Shown here piece after piece: positions 34,005-42,184 of a DNA stretch of 64,000 nt. The notes beneath the pieces were generated by a model. That model was given only the letters and a program-made list of their open reading frames with translations, was not told the DNA's origin and made no database searches. The DNA comes from Gemmatimonadota bacterium (lineage in GTDB: Bacteria > Gemmatimonadota > Gemmatimonadetes > Longimicrobiales > Gaopeijiaceae). Position numbers and translations under genes: made by a program. The DNA lies in contig JADFSR010000008.1 of assembly GCA_022560615.1 (NCBI GenBank), positions 44,452 through 108,451 of the forward strand. Reading direction: 5' to 3'. How positions within the stretch are numbered: position 1 is the stretch's first letter; every line of letters starts with the position of its first letter.

Positions 34005-35357
34005 TCACAAAGAATCGACTAGGAGAGCAACCGATGACCGATCCGAGGAAGATCCCCGCACCTTGAACTTGTCGTCGGGAAAGCCGGTGAGGTCACCTCC
34101 GTTGCGATGGTCCCGGTAAGGCAGTTGACAGACTTCCATCCAATCACTGGACCCAAAATACGTGTTCAGGACTGCCGTCGGATTGTGCGGAACTCCGACA
34201 GAGACACCCAGAAAGTCCGTTTGCTCAAGGGGTAGAAAATCCTCCGGCCTGTATCGTACATCTTCGGGCGGGAGCGCAATCAGTCCGTCCTCCCCGACTT
34301 CGTGCTCCCAGATTCCGATCCAGGGGAACCGCAGGCGGGATTTGCTGGGCACCCTCAGGCTGTCTTCCCGGAAGATGCGGCATCCCACTCTCTTGCCGTC
34401 TGAGACATCGCGCTGAACGGTGTATCCCTGTCGCTCGAGTTCTGGTGCGCATTGCTCCAAATCATGAATGTGGCGGATGATCAGCTCCCGCTCGTCGAAG
34501 AATCCGACCGTTTTGAACTTGCCGAGATTGCTTCGGAGTCGCTGGCTGTCCCGCAACTCCCTGTTCAAGTCCGTTCTCTGAACGACTGGATAAATCTCGT
34601 CGCGTGCGCGGGCGAGATGCGTTTCATCGTCAATCTCGCACCACACCAGATCTTCAACGACAGGGCACGATATGGGCACGCCCCACGCCGCCGCAACGAG
34701 ACAATCAGTCTCGTAGTCTACGTGGCGGGTCGTACCGAAGCGTTGCTCAGCCATTTCGAGCATCGCAGAAAACAGCGACGGGGAGATCTTGCAGATGCCG
34801 ACCATCTCGCCCCGCACCTCAGTTCCCAGGCTTTCCCGGTTCTTGGAGATCGCCACCAAGCGGCCATTTCGCGTCTCAACTAAGCACTCGTCGCTGGTCT
34901 TGGAAAAGCCCGCCAGCAATACGACGTTCTCGCTGGGATTTTCCAGGCATGTGGTGAGAGCCCGGGGTTCATAAACGAGGTCAGACTCCAGCAGCAGGAA
35001 GGCTTCGTCAACGCAGTGACGGGCACAGTACAGCGAATACATGCTGCCCGAATCCGCAAAGTGCGGGTTGTGGACTAATAGAACCGTCTGGTGATACCGG
35101 TCCTGCAAGGGCTCATACTGTTCCGCGTGGTGCCCCGTGACGATCACAATCCGTTCGATACCCACCGCCAACAGCCGCAAAACGGACTCCTCGACGATCG
35201 ATTTTTCCCCTAGGCACATGCACCCCTTGGGCGTCAGTTCGCCCCGATCTTTCAGGCGAACTCCCATGCCGGCGGCGAGAATGATGGCTGTTCGAACCAC
35301 GGTCGGGAGAGGTTCGCTGCTCTCGGTGTCGAAGTTGAAATGTTTCCCTGGCTGCAT
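34005..35357 (-). CDS. LicC-like nucleotidyltransferase with LicD-like C-terminal region
   Basis: A 450-residue protein. The N-terminal ~245 residues are a nucleotidyltransferase (RTAIILAAGMGVRLKDRG, GHHAEQYEPL, DSGSMYSLYCAR, LLESDLVYEPRALT), closest by eye to phosphocholine or phosphonate cytidylyltransferases such as LicC and PntC. The C-terminal ~120 residues (PEDFLPLEQTDFLGVSVGVP, NTYFGSSDWME) resemble the C-terminal part of LicD-type phosphotransferases, but the LicD catalytic GxLLG/DDD region is not seen, so that domain looks incomplete. Local GC is visibly lower than the flanks, a sign of transfer. The last residues run into the sequence of a truncated neighbour gene. ATG 35357 is chosen; a GTG at 35393 is possible. 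Confidence 0.7.
   Translation of the reverse strand: MQPGKHFNFDTESSEPLPTVVRTAIILAAGMGVRLKDRGELTPKGCMCLGEKSIVEESVLRLLAVGIERIVIVTGHHAEQYEPLQDRYHQTVLLVHNPHFADSGSMYSLYCARHCVDEAFLLLESDLVYEPRALTTCLENPSENVVLLAGFSKTSDECLVETRNGRLVAISKNRESLGTEVRGEMVGICKISPSLFSAMLEMAEQRFGTTRHVDYETDCLVAAAWGVPISCPVVEDLVWCEIDDETHLARARDEIYPVVQRTDLNRELRDSQRLRSNLGKFKTVGFFDERELIIRHIHDLEQCAPELERQGYTVQRDVSDGKRVGCRIFREDSLRVPSKSRLRFPWIGIWEHEVGEDGLIALPPEDVRYRPEDFLPLEQTDFLGVSVGVPHNPTAVLNTYFGSSDWMEVCQLPYRDHRNGGDLTGFPDDKFKVRGSSSDRSSVALLVDSL
34034..34066 (+). pseudogene. decapitated 5' end of a gene downstream of the aldehyde dehydrogenase
   Basis: ATG 34034 has an excellent AGGAGA ribosome site seven bases upstream. Its frame (MTDPRKIPAP) stops after ten codons, overlapping the antisense end of the LicC/LicD-like gene. 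It looks like the start of a native gene cut off at about 34060 by a rearrangement. The product is not recognisable. Confidence 0.4.
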
Positions 35358-35899
35358 ACTCCGTCCCAGCGTTGACGCGAACGAAAAGGGCACGCGCTCC
35401 GAGACGTGAACGCCTCTTCGTCTTCGGGCTGCTCAACTGCTGATCGGGGCGGGTAGCGGACGCCATGCCCCTCATGATCCTATCCGTGATGCCTATCCGT
35501 CGGGCCGCGTGTCAGCTCGTCTCGGAATTCTCCGGATTGATCGATATACAACCTACCGCGTACTCTCGATCATGAGCAATCGGAGACGGCCCGCGCGCGC
35601 TTCGCACCTCGATGTCACTGTCCAACGACCGGTGCGTTCACGATGAGCGGTAGTGGGATGCGTAGTTGGGAAGAACCCGGGCGAGCCTTCGTGTACTTGT
35701 ACCGACTTCGCTTCGGATACTTCATTGGTGGCGACTCCGGATCGGGGGCGCATCATCACCCTGATGTGGTGAAGCCCAGAGCCATGCGCCAACACCGCAG
35801 TTCAGGCTTCGGACGCTACGCCGCACCGGTCGCCCTCGTTGCCCGCCGCTTCGGCTCGACGTACCCTGCCCTTTGGCCGGTTGCCCAAGGAGGACGGTT
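35358..35899. other. 540-bp interval without a supported gene
   Basis: No frame here has protein-like content with a ribosome site, apart from a GTG extension of the preceding gene. A tandem CCTATCCGT (two copies, near 35479-35504) is visible. It contains the leader of the cytochrome gene, which begins at a perfect AAGGAGG ribosome site (before 35900). I see no clear promoter, hairpin or RNA gene. Confidence 0.5.
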
Positions 35900-36703
35900 A
35901 TGCTCCGTAAGTCTCTGCATCTCGGAATCACTGGGATGCTCGTCGCCGCGTTGACAGGCGGCACGGCAAACAGCCTTCATGCGCAGCATGACGCCAACCC
36001 GTACACCGCGGGCCTCGACGTGCGAGCCGGCCGGGGGCTTTTCGAAAGACACTGCTCTCGCTGCCACGGACTCAGCGCGGCAGGGGGTGAGACCGGCCCC
36101 GACCTGACGACGGGCCGGTTTCGGCACGCGAGTACCGATACAGGCCTCTTCAGCGTGATCTCACGGGGCGTCCCGAACACCGAGATGATGGCGTTCCGCC
36201 GAGCACGCTCCGATCAGGACGTCTGGCAACTCGTCACGTATCTCCGCTCACTGAGCGGAGGGCCTCGCGTGGAAGTGCCTGGTGACCCTTCGAAGGGTGA
36301 GCGGCTGTACCGAGACGAAGGCGACTGCACCAGCTGCCACATGATCGACGGTGCAGGCGGTCTGAGAGGCCCGGACCTCTCGACGATCGGCGATCGCCGC
36401 TCACCGGATGACCTTCTGTCCGACCTGGTCGAGCCCGATGAGCGTGTGCGGCCGCGCTGGTGGAGGATGCGGGTCATCCATCGCGACGGCACGAGTGTCG
36501 CTGGCTTGAGGATGAACGAGGGCACGTACTCGGTCAGGATTCTCGATGAGGACAACAAACTGTGGTCGTTCCGGAAGCGAGATCTCCGTGAGAGCGAGCG
36601 TATCGAGACCTCGTCGATGCCCTCCTACGCGGAAATGTTCTCCGACGATGAATTGGTGGACGTCGTCGCGTATCTATATGGGTTGACGAGAGGTGAAGGG
36701 TGA
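35900..36703 (+). CDS. periplasmic di-heme c-type cytochrome with heme-binding C-terminal domain
   Basis: A 267-residue secreted cytochrome. After a signal peptide (ends LHAQ) there are two heme c sites: CSRCH (Cys52-His56) and CTSCH (Cys143-His147). The C-terminal ~100 residues (LVEPDERVRPRWWRMRVI, GLRMNEGTYSVRILDED) resemble the heme-binding domain common in Planctomycetes-type cytochromes. ATG 35900 has AAGGAGG six bases upstream. It directly precedes the PQQ dehydrogenase gene (29-base gap), so it is the probable electron acceptor of that enzyme. Confidence 0.9.
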   Translation: MLRKSLHLGITGMLVAALTGGTANSLHAQHDANPYTAGLDVRAGRGLFERHCSRCHGLSAAGGETGPDLTTGRFRHASTDTGLFSVISRGVPNTEMMAFRRARSDQDVWQLVTYLRSLSGGPRVEVPGDPSKGERLYRDEGDCTSCHMIDGAGGLRGPDLSTIGDRRSPDDLLSDLVEPDERVRPRWWRMRVIHRDGTSVAGLRMNEGTYSVRILDEDNKLWSFRKRDLRESERIETSSMPSYAEMFSDDELVDVVAYLYGLTRGEG

Positions 36704-36732
36704 TCGCCGCAATGAAGGAGAGGGGGAGCGAC

Positions 36733-38400
36733 ATGACGAAATGGTACGCGCTCTTGAGTCTGGTGCTGTTCGCGGACCCGGCATCGGCCGTTCAGGGGCC
36801 GGGCGAAGACCCGCGTCCGGCGTCTACGATCGCGGCTGCACCTTCCTTCAGCCCCGTGACATCCGAACGCTTGCGGAACGCGGACGCGGAGCCCCACAAC
36901 TGGCTCATGTACTCGGGCAACTACTCGAGTCAACGGTACTCTGGGTTGGACCAGGTCCACATTCAAAACGTGGACCAACTGCAGATGCAGTGGGTCCACC
37001 AGTTGCGCGTGCTCGACCGATCCGAGACGACACCGCTCGTCGTCGACGGCGTGATGTATGTGACCGAAGCGCCGGCCACCGTCATCGCGCTCGATGCCAG
37101 AACAGGGACTCGGTACTGGCGCTATGAGCACGAGATGCCCGAAGACCTGAATTACTGTTGCGGCCGGAACAACCGAGGCGTCGCCGTCCTCGGAAACCGG
37201 CTGTTCATGAGCACGCTGGATGCCCACCTCGTCGCGCTCGACGCGAGAACGGGCAACTTGCTTTGGGACGCGGAAGTCGCCGATGAGATGGCTGGCTACA
37301 GCAAGACTGCCGCCCCGCTCGTCGTCGGAGACAAGGTCATAACAGGGATCGCGGGCGGAGAATTCGGAATCCGCGGGTTCGTCGACGCATACGACGCGAA
37401 GACCGGCGAGCGTGCCTGGAGACTCTACACGATTCCGGGTCCGGGAGAGCCTGGCAACGAGACGTGGGCGGGCGACTCCTGGCGCACCGGAGGCTCGGCG
37501 ACCTGGATGACCGGGTCGTACGATCCCGAGCTCAACCTCGTCTATTGGGGAACGGGCAATCCAGGACCCGACTGGAACGGGGACGTCAGGCTGGGGGACA
37601 ACCTGTACTCGGATGCGGTGCTGGCGATCGATCCGGACACCGGCGAGCTGAAGTGGTACTTCCAGTTCACTCCGCACGACGTCCACGACTGGGACGCCAC
37701 ACAGATTCCGATTCTGGCCGATTCCCGCATCGACGGTCGCGATCGCAAGCTGATTCTCTGGCCGAACCGAAACGCCTTCTTCTATGTGCTCGACCGTGAG
37801 ACCGGCGAGTTCCTTCACGGTAAGCCGTATGCGAGGCAGACCTGGGCCGAGGGTCTCGATAAGAAAGGACACCCGATCCGGCTACCGAACACGTTTCCGA
37901 GCCTGGAGGGGACGACCGTCTCGCCGTCGATCGGAGGGGGCTCGAACTGGTGGTCGCCGAGCTACAGTCCTCGCACGGATCTGCTATACGTCAACGCATA
38001 CGACGGTGAGACGACATACTTCATCCGCGACGAGGAGTACATTGAGGGCGAGCGCTACACGGGTGGCGGAGGCGAGACGCCGCTACCGGCCGACAAGTAC
38101 GCGAGCGCGATCAGGGCTATCTCGCCGCAAACCGGCGATGTGGAGTGGGAGTACCCCATCCAGCCGAGATCCAGCGCGGGTGTGCTCTCGACTGCGGGCG
38201 ATCTCGTCTTCAGCGGCACGCCCGACGGCTACTTTTTCGCGTTGGACGCGCTAACCGGAGAGGAGCGGTGGCATTTCAACCTCGGCTCTCGAGTTCATTC
38301 GGCGCCCATGAGCTACATGGTTGACGGCAAGCAATACGTGACCATCGCTGCCGGGAACGTCCTCTTCACGTTTGGACTGGGCGAGCAGCTGGCGAGGTGA
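36733..38400 (+). CDS. PQQ-dependent periplasmic alcohol dehydrogenase-like quinoprotein
   Basis: A 555-residue secreted quinoprotein with an eight-bladed propeller. Visible marks are the vicinal disulfide Cys142-Cys143 (LNYCCGRNNRG) that contacts PQQ, WGTGNPGPDWNGDVRLGDNL (calcium/PQQ region), the catalytic Asp in HDVHDWDATQ, and tryptophan-docking blade motifs (ALDARTGTRYWRYE, AISPQTGDVEWEY). A signal peptide is present (ALLSLVLFADPASA). ATG 36733 follows GGAGAGGGGGAG; ATG 36712 is an alternative. No heme domain is fused, so the preceding cytochrome is the likely partner. The alcohol or aldehyde substrate is unknown, and no PQQ biosynthesis genes are in the window. Confidence 0.92.
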   Translation: MTKWYALLSLVLFADPASAVQGPGEDPRPASTIAAAPSFSPVTSERLRNADAEPHNWLMYSGNYSSQRYSGLDQVHIQNVDQLQMQWVHQLRVLDRSETTPLVVDGVMYVTEAPATVIALDARTGTRYWRYEHEMPEDLNYCCGRNNRGVAVLGNRLFMSTLDAHLVALDARTGNLLWDAEVADEMAGYSKTAAPLVVGDKVITGIAGGEFGIRGFVDAYDAKTGERAWRLYTIPGPGEPGNETWAGDSWRTGGSATWMTGSYDPELNLVYWGTGNPGPDWNGDVRLGDNLYSDAVLAIDPDTGELKWYFQFTPHDVHDWDATQIPILADSRIDGRDRKLILWPNRNAFFYVLDRETGEFLHGKPYARQTWAEGLDKKGHPIRLPNTFPSLEGTTVSPSIGGGSNWWSPSYSPRTDLLYVNAYDGETTYFIRDEEYIEGERYTGGGGETPLPADKYASAIRAISPQTGDVEWEYPIQPRSSAGVLSTAGDLVFSGTPDGYFFALDALTGEERWHFNLGSRVHSAPMSYMVDGKQYVTIAAGNVLFTFGLGEQLAR

Positions 38401-38431
38401 GCGTCATGGGCCGCCAGCCCCCATCCGCACC

Positions 38432-39295
38432 CTACGCCGGCGCGCGCTCCAGCGTCCGCGTCAGGCACGTCGGGCCGCCATGTCCCTTGGCGCTCATCTC
38501 CGCTCCGGAGTACGTGTGCACCTCCACTCCGGCGGCTTCCATGCGGCGGAGAGTGTCGGGGAATCCTTCGAGCGCCACCGCGACCCGGGGCGCCGCAGCA
38601 AGCACATTGCATCCCATCTCGAACTCGTGATCGGGCACTTCCACGAGCTCAAAGCCCCGGGAGAGCAGACCGTCGCGGAACGGCACCGGGAGCAACGGCG
38701 AGTAGACGAGCAGCAGATCTTCGGCGAGTGGGCTCAGCATCGACATCAGATGAAATACGTCGCCGCTCCCCTTCCAGTGCGGTAGCTGCACCTCGATCAC
38801 ATCGACGTCCTCCCCGAGCAGCGCCCGCAACTGCTCGACCCCTTCGGCGTTCGTCCGGTAGCCCCGCCCCACAGCGAGCGTGTCGGTGTCGAGCCAGGTC
38901 GCGTCGCCGCCCTCGAGCGTCCCCGGCTCCTCGATCGAGCCGAGCACGTGCATACCCAACGCGGGGTATTCGCGCCCGACCGCTCCCGGTTCGGCGGATC
39001 GAGGGCCCTTCCCCATGCGAGCCAAGATCGCGCCGGCGTTACTCACCAGCGATGCGTCGCGCGTGTAGATCGAGTCCAGGCCGATGTCGTTCGCCGGCAT
39101 CCAATCGACCATCGCCCCCAGACGCTCGAGCAGCACCGCGAGCGCGTCGGCTTCCCGGCACGCTTCATCGTAGTCCGGCGGACCCGAGTAACCCAACGCC
39201 TGCCACTGCTCCGTAATCCGCTCGGCGCTGACGAACGCGTCTCGGGGGTGTTTCATGAGAACGCGCTGAAGCGGGGCCACTTCGGACTGATACAT
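38432..39295 (-). CDS. dimethylargininase-like / arginine-deiminase-superfamily hydrolase
   Basis: A 287-residue guanidino-group hydrolase. The DDAH/amidinotransferase marks are DSIYTRDASLV, EGGDATWLD (general-acid region), a central histidine in VFHLMSMLSPL and the C-terminal nucleophilic cysteine in GGPTCLTRTLER. Known members convert N-omega-methylarginines to citrulline plus methylamine, or arginine to citrulline. Its ATG overlaps by one base the stop of the upstream amino-acid permease gene, so they are coupled. It converges on the PQQ dehydrogenase. Confidence 0.85.
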   Translation of the reverse strand: MYQSEVAPLQRVLMKHPRDAFVSAERITEQWQALGYSGPPDYDEACREADALAVLLERLGAMVDWMPANDIGLDSIYTRDASLVSNAGAILARMGKGPRSAEPGAVGREYPALGMHVLGSIEEPGTLEGGDATWLDTDTLAVGRGYRTNAEGVEQLRALLGEDVDVIEVQLPHWKGSGDVFHLMSMLSPLAEDLLLVYSPLLPVPFRDGLLSRGFELVEVPDHEFEMGCNVLAAAPRVAVALEGFPDTLRRMEAAGVEVHTYSGAEMSAKGHGGPTCLTRTLERAPA

Positions 39296-40611
39296 CAGTG
39301 AGCGTCTGGGCCGGCACGCTTCCGCGTACTCCAGAGATAGAATGGGACGCCTGCCGTGAAGAGTAGCGCCCCCAGCAAGATCTCCCGCATCTGAGCACCC
39401 GCGATCGCGAACACGGAGTACGCCGCGGCGAGCGCGGACACGACCACCGCCAGGCTCGCGCCCCGTCCGCCCCAGCGGCCCGGATCACGACAGATCAGCA
39501 CGATGTGAGCCAGCGGCGTGAGCACGTACGAGAGCAACACGGTCACCGTCGCCAGCACGAGCGCAAAGGTGAAGAGCCCGACGAGCCCCCGCGTGAAGTT
39601 GGCGATGACCAGGACCGTGCACAGGAACGAAGAGAGTAGCAGTGTGAAGCCCGGAGTACCGTGCTGGTTCAGCCGACCGAAGCTCCCCGGGAAGAGGCCG
39701 TCGCGAGACGGAGCGAGCGGCATCTGACCCTGCATGAGCACCCAACCGTTGAGAACCCCGAAGCCCGCGAGTGCCGCGGCGGCGGCGACAAGCTTGCCCG
39801 CACCGCTCCCCCACATGCGACCCGCCGCGTCCGCAAACGGAGCCGACGACTCGGCGAGCTCGCTCATGGGGAGTACGCCCATCACGGCTACGGTGCTCGC
39901 GACGTAGATGACCGCAGTGGCTACCGTTCCCCACACCGTGACGAGCGGAATCGTACGCGCGGGATCCTCCACTTCGTCCGCGGGAATCGTAGCCGACTCG
40001 AGCCCCATGAGACCCCAAAGCGTGAGTACCGCCGTAGCCATTACGGCCGACAGGTGCGACTCACCACTCGCATTGAACGGCGTGAAGTTCGCGGTATCTA
40101 CCCAGAACAGGCCGAGCGTCGCGAACACCACCAGCGGTATGACCTTGAGCACCGTGGTCACGGTCTGAACGATGGCCGCCTCCCGAAGACCCCAGACGTT
40201 GAGCGCGGTAAGTAGCCAAATCGCGCCCAGCGCGACCGAAGCCATGACCACGGGAGAGTCCTCGATCGCCGGGAAGAAAGGCGTCAGATAGCTTGTGAAC
40301 GCCGTCGCGATCGCCGCATTGCCGATCCACACCGAGACCCAGTATCCCCACGCGACCAGGAACGCCGGGAAGTCTCCGAACGCCTCCCTGGTGTACGCAT
40401 ATGGCCCACCCTCCGCGGGCATGATGCGCGACATGCGGGCGAAGACCGCGGCGAGACACACAGCCCCGCCTGCAGTGACGAGCCAGCCGACCAGGGATAT
40501 CGCACCATACCGGCCCAATGTGGAAGGCACGAGATACGCACCCGCGCCCACCATGTTGCCAACGACCAGCGCGAGGCAGGTCCACAGCCCCAGGGCCTTC
40601 TTGCGGCTCAA
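39295..40611 (-). CDS. APC-superfamily amino-acid permease
   Basis: A 438-residue transporter with 12 predicted helices. It starts SRKKALGLWTCLALVVGNMVGAG, the typical N-terminus of APC permeases with the G-rich helix-1 motif, and continues with MPAEGGPYAYTREAFGDFPAF (helix 3) and MGLESATIPADEVEDPARTIP. I chose TTG 40611 for this canonical start. The open frame extends to 40932, but the first 107 residues are low-complexity and overlap the divergent methyltransferase gene. An ATG at 40782 is possible. It is coupled to the dimethylargininase-like gene, so it may carry a related guanidino amino acid (inferred). Confidence 0.85.
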   Translation of the reverse strand: MSRKKALGLWTCLALVVGNMVGAGAYLVPSTLGRYGAISLVGWLVTAGGAVCLAAVFARMSRIMPAEGGPYAYTREAFGDFPAFLVAWGYWVSVWIGNAAIATAFTSYLTPFFPAIEDSPVVMASVALGAIWLLTALNVWGLREAAIVQTVTTVLKVIPLVVFATLGLFWVDTANFTPFNASGESHLSAVMATAVLTLWGLMGLESATIPADEVEDPARTIPLVTVWGTVATAVIYVASTVAVMGVLPMSELAESSAPFADAAGRMWGSGAGKLVAAAAALAGFGVLNGWVLMQGQMPLAPSRDGLFPGSFGRLNQHGTPGFTLLLSSFLCTVLVIANFTRGLVGLFTFALVLATVTVLLSYVLTPLAHIVLICRDPGRWGGRGASLAVVVSALAAAYSVFAIAGAQMREILLGALLFTAGVPFYLWSTRKRAGPDAH

Positions 40612-40875
40612 CCGCCCGACCGTCGCTGAAAGCCTCTCAGTGCACGCTTGATGAGGTTGTAGGCGGGGGTCGATGTCACGCTCGATCGCATCGTCTCGAC
40701 TCCTGGATAATCGGCTCAGGGCTGTCAGATTACCGCCCGTGAGCCATTCCGCAAAAAACGACGCGCCCGTCACGCTCCGCATGCTCATCGTGGAACTCTC
40801 GGCCCGGGGCCTAGGCGTCGGTCGGCGACTCGTGTGGGGCGCGACGCATGTCGCCCAGTGGTGGGAGCTCGATCT

Positions 40876-41730
40876 GTGACGTGCGACGCCGGGCAAGGCG
40901 GTGCTCACTACCTGCTCGGTCACACCGAGCACGAACTGAGACGGCTCGACATCCAGGGTGAGCTGTATCGTGAGGCCACGCTGCGCGCCTTCCGGGATGC
41001 CGGCATCGAGCCCGGCATGCGAGTTCTCGACATCGGATGCGGGACGGGAGACGTCTCACGCGCGGTCGCTACAGTGGTGGGGGAGTCCGGATCGGTCCTG
41101 GGCATCGATCGCGGAGGAAAGGCAGTCGAAGCAGCTCGGGCGTGGGCACGGAAGGGTGGGCTCACGAACGTCGACTTCGCTGTGAGCGAGATCGACGAGT
41201 TCCACAGACCCGCCGACTTCGACGCTGTAGTGGGTCGCTTCATTCTCATGCATCAGCCCGATCCCGCTCGGGTGCTCGCGTCCGTCGTGCGCTCGGTCCG
41301 AGCGGGCGGGGTCGTCTGCATGCTCGAGTCGTACATGGACGCGCTGCTCAGCGGCCCCCACTCATTCCCCTCTTCGCCGCTCTACGACGAGATCGTGCGG
41401 TGGAAGAGCGCGGTCGTCGCAGGAGCGGGCGCGGACTTACACGCGGGCGGCCGTCTCAAGCAGCTCTTCCGTGACGCCGGGCTGCCCGAGCCGATCGCGC
41501 GGCTCGAGGCGCGCCTGGAGGGAGGCCCTGAAAGCCCCTACTACGAATACATCGCCCACAGCGTTCGCAGTATGCTGCCCGAGGCAGAGCGCCAGGGCCT
41601 GGGTGGCTTCACGGTCGCTGACGTGGACGCGCTCGAGGGTCGCCTGCGCGACGAGGTCCTCGAGAGCGGAGGCATGCTCGTGGCGTGGCCCGTGGTGGCT
41701 GCGTTCTGCCGCCTTCCCGCAGCTCCCTGA
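40876..41730 (+). CDS. class I SAM-dependent methyltransferase
   Basis: A 284-residue Rossmann methyltransferase. Motif I is MRVLDIGCGTGDVSRA, with an acidic post-I residue in VLGIDRGG and the post-motif FDAVVGRFILMHQPDPARVL. GTG 40876 lies eight bases after GGGAG; an upstream GTG at 40834 is possible. It is divergent from the permease. The substrate is not indicated; it resembles small-molecule (ubiquinone/sterol-type) methyltransferases. Confidence 0.85.
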   Translation: MTCDAGQGGAHYLLGHTEHELRRLDIQGELYREATLRAFRDAGIEPGMRVLDIGCGTGDVSRAVATVVGESGSVLGIDRGGKAVEAARAWARKGGLTNVDFAVSEIDEFHRPADFDAVVGRFILMHQPDPARVLASVVRSVRAGGVVCMLESYMDALLSGPHSFPSSPLYDEIVRWKSAVVAGAGADLHAGGRLKQLFRDAGLPEPIARLEARLEGGPESPYYEYIAHSVRSMLPEAERQGLGGFTVADVDALEGRLRDEVLESGGMLVAWPVVAAFCRLPAAP

Positions 41731-41797
41731 TCCGAGCGCTGAGCGACGAGCACTGAAACTCCTCTCGGCGCCGCCCCGTAGAGTCTCGATAACTTAC

Positions 41798-41812
41798 CCT
41801 CACTTAGTGAGG
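41798..41812. promoter_or_regulatory. perfect palindrome upstream of the PadR gene
   Basis: CCTCACT-T-AGTGAGG is a 15-bp perfect dyad 25 bases before the padR ATG. It is a candidate operator for the PadR-type regulator acting on itself and the permease gene. Position only; no binding data. Confidence 0.5.
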
Positions 41813-41837
41813 CCAACACTCTGACGGACGGTTTCAG

Positions 41838-42182
41838 ATGGGGCACCAGGCGCGAGGGCTTCTGCCCGGCACGGTCGATCTGGTCATTCTGCAGACGCTC
41901 ACACACGGCGCCTTGCACGGCTTCGCAATCTCTCGATCGATCCGCGCGCGCTCGGACGGAGCGCTCGAGCTCCAGGACGCGGCGTTGTACCAGGCGCTGC
42001 ATCGGCTGGAGAAGGCCGCATGGATCGAGGCCGAGTGGGGCATCTCCGAGAAGGGTCGGCGCGCGAAGTACTACGAGCTCACGACCGCCGGTGACCGCCA
42101 CCTCGAACACGAGGTGAGTTTCTGGCGGTCGTACGCGGCGGCTGTCTTCAAGGTGCTAGAGCCAGTGAGCCAGGAGAGCTGA
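41838..42182 (+). CDS. PadR-family transcriptional regulator
   Basis: A 114-residue winged-helix regulator. The PadR core is visible: GLLPGTVDLVILQTL, then GFAISRSIR, LYQALHRLEKAAWIEAEW and RRAKYYELTTAG, followed by a C-terminal dimerisation helix. Its stop is two bases before the GTG of the ADOP permease gene, so they form an operon. PadR plus ADOP permease is a recurring pair in Acidobacteriota and Gemmatimonadota. The palindrome at 41798-41812 may be its target. Confidence 0.93.
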   Translation: MGHQARGLLPGTVDLVILQTLTHGALHGFAISRSIRARSDGALELQDAALYQALHRLEKAAWIEAEWGISEKGRRAKYYELTTAGDRHLEHEVSFWRSYAAAVFKVLEPVSQES

Positions 42183-42184
42183 CC

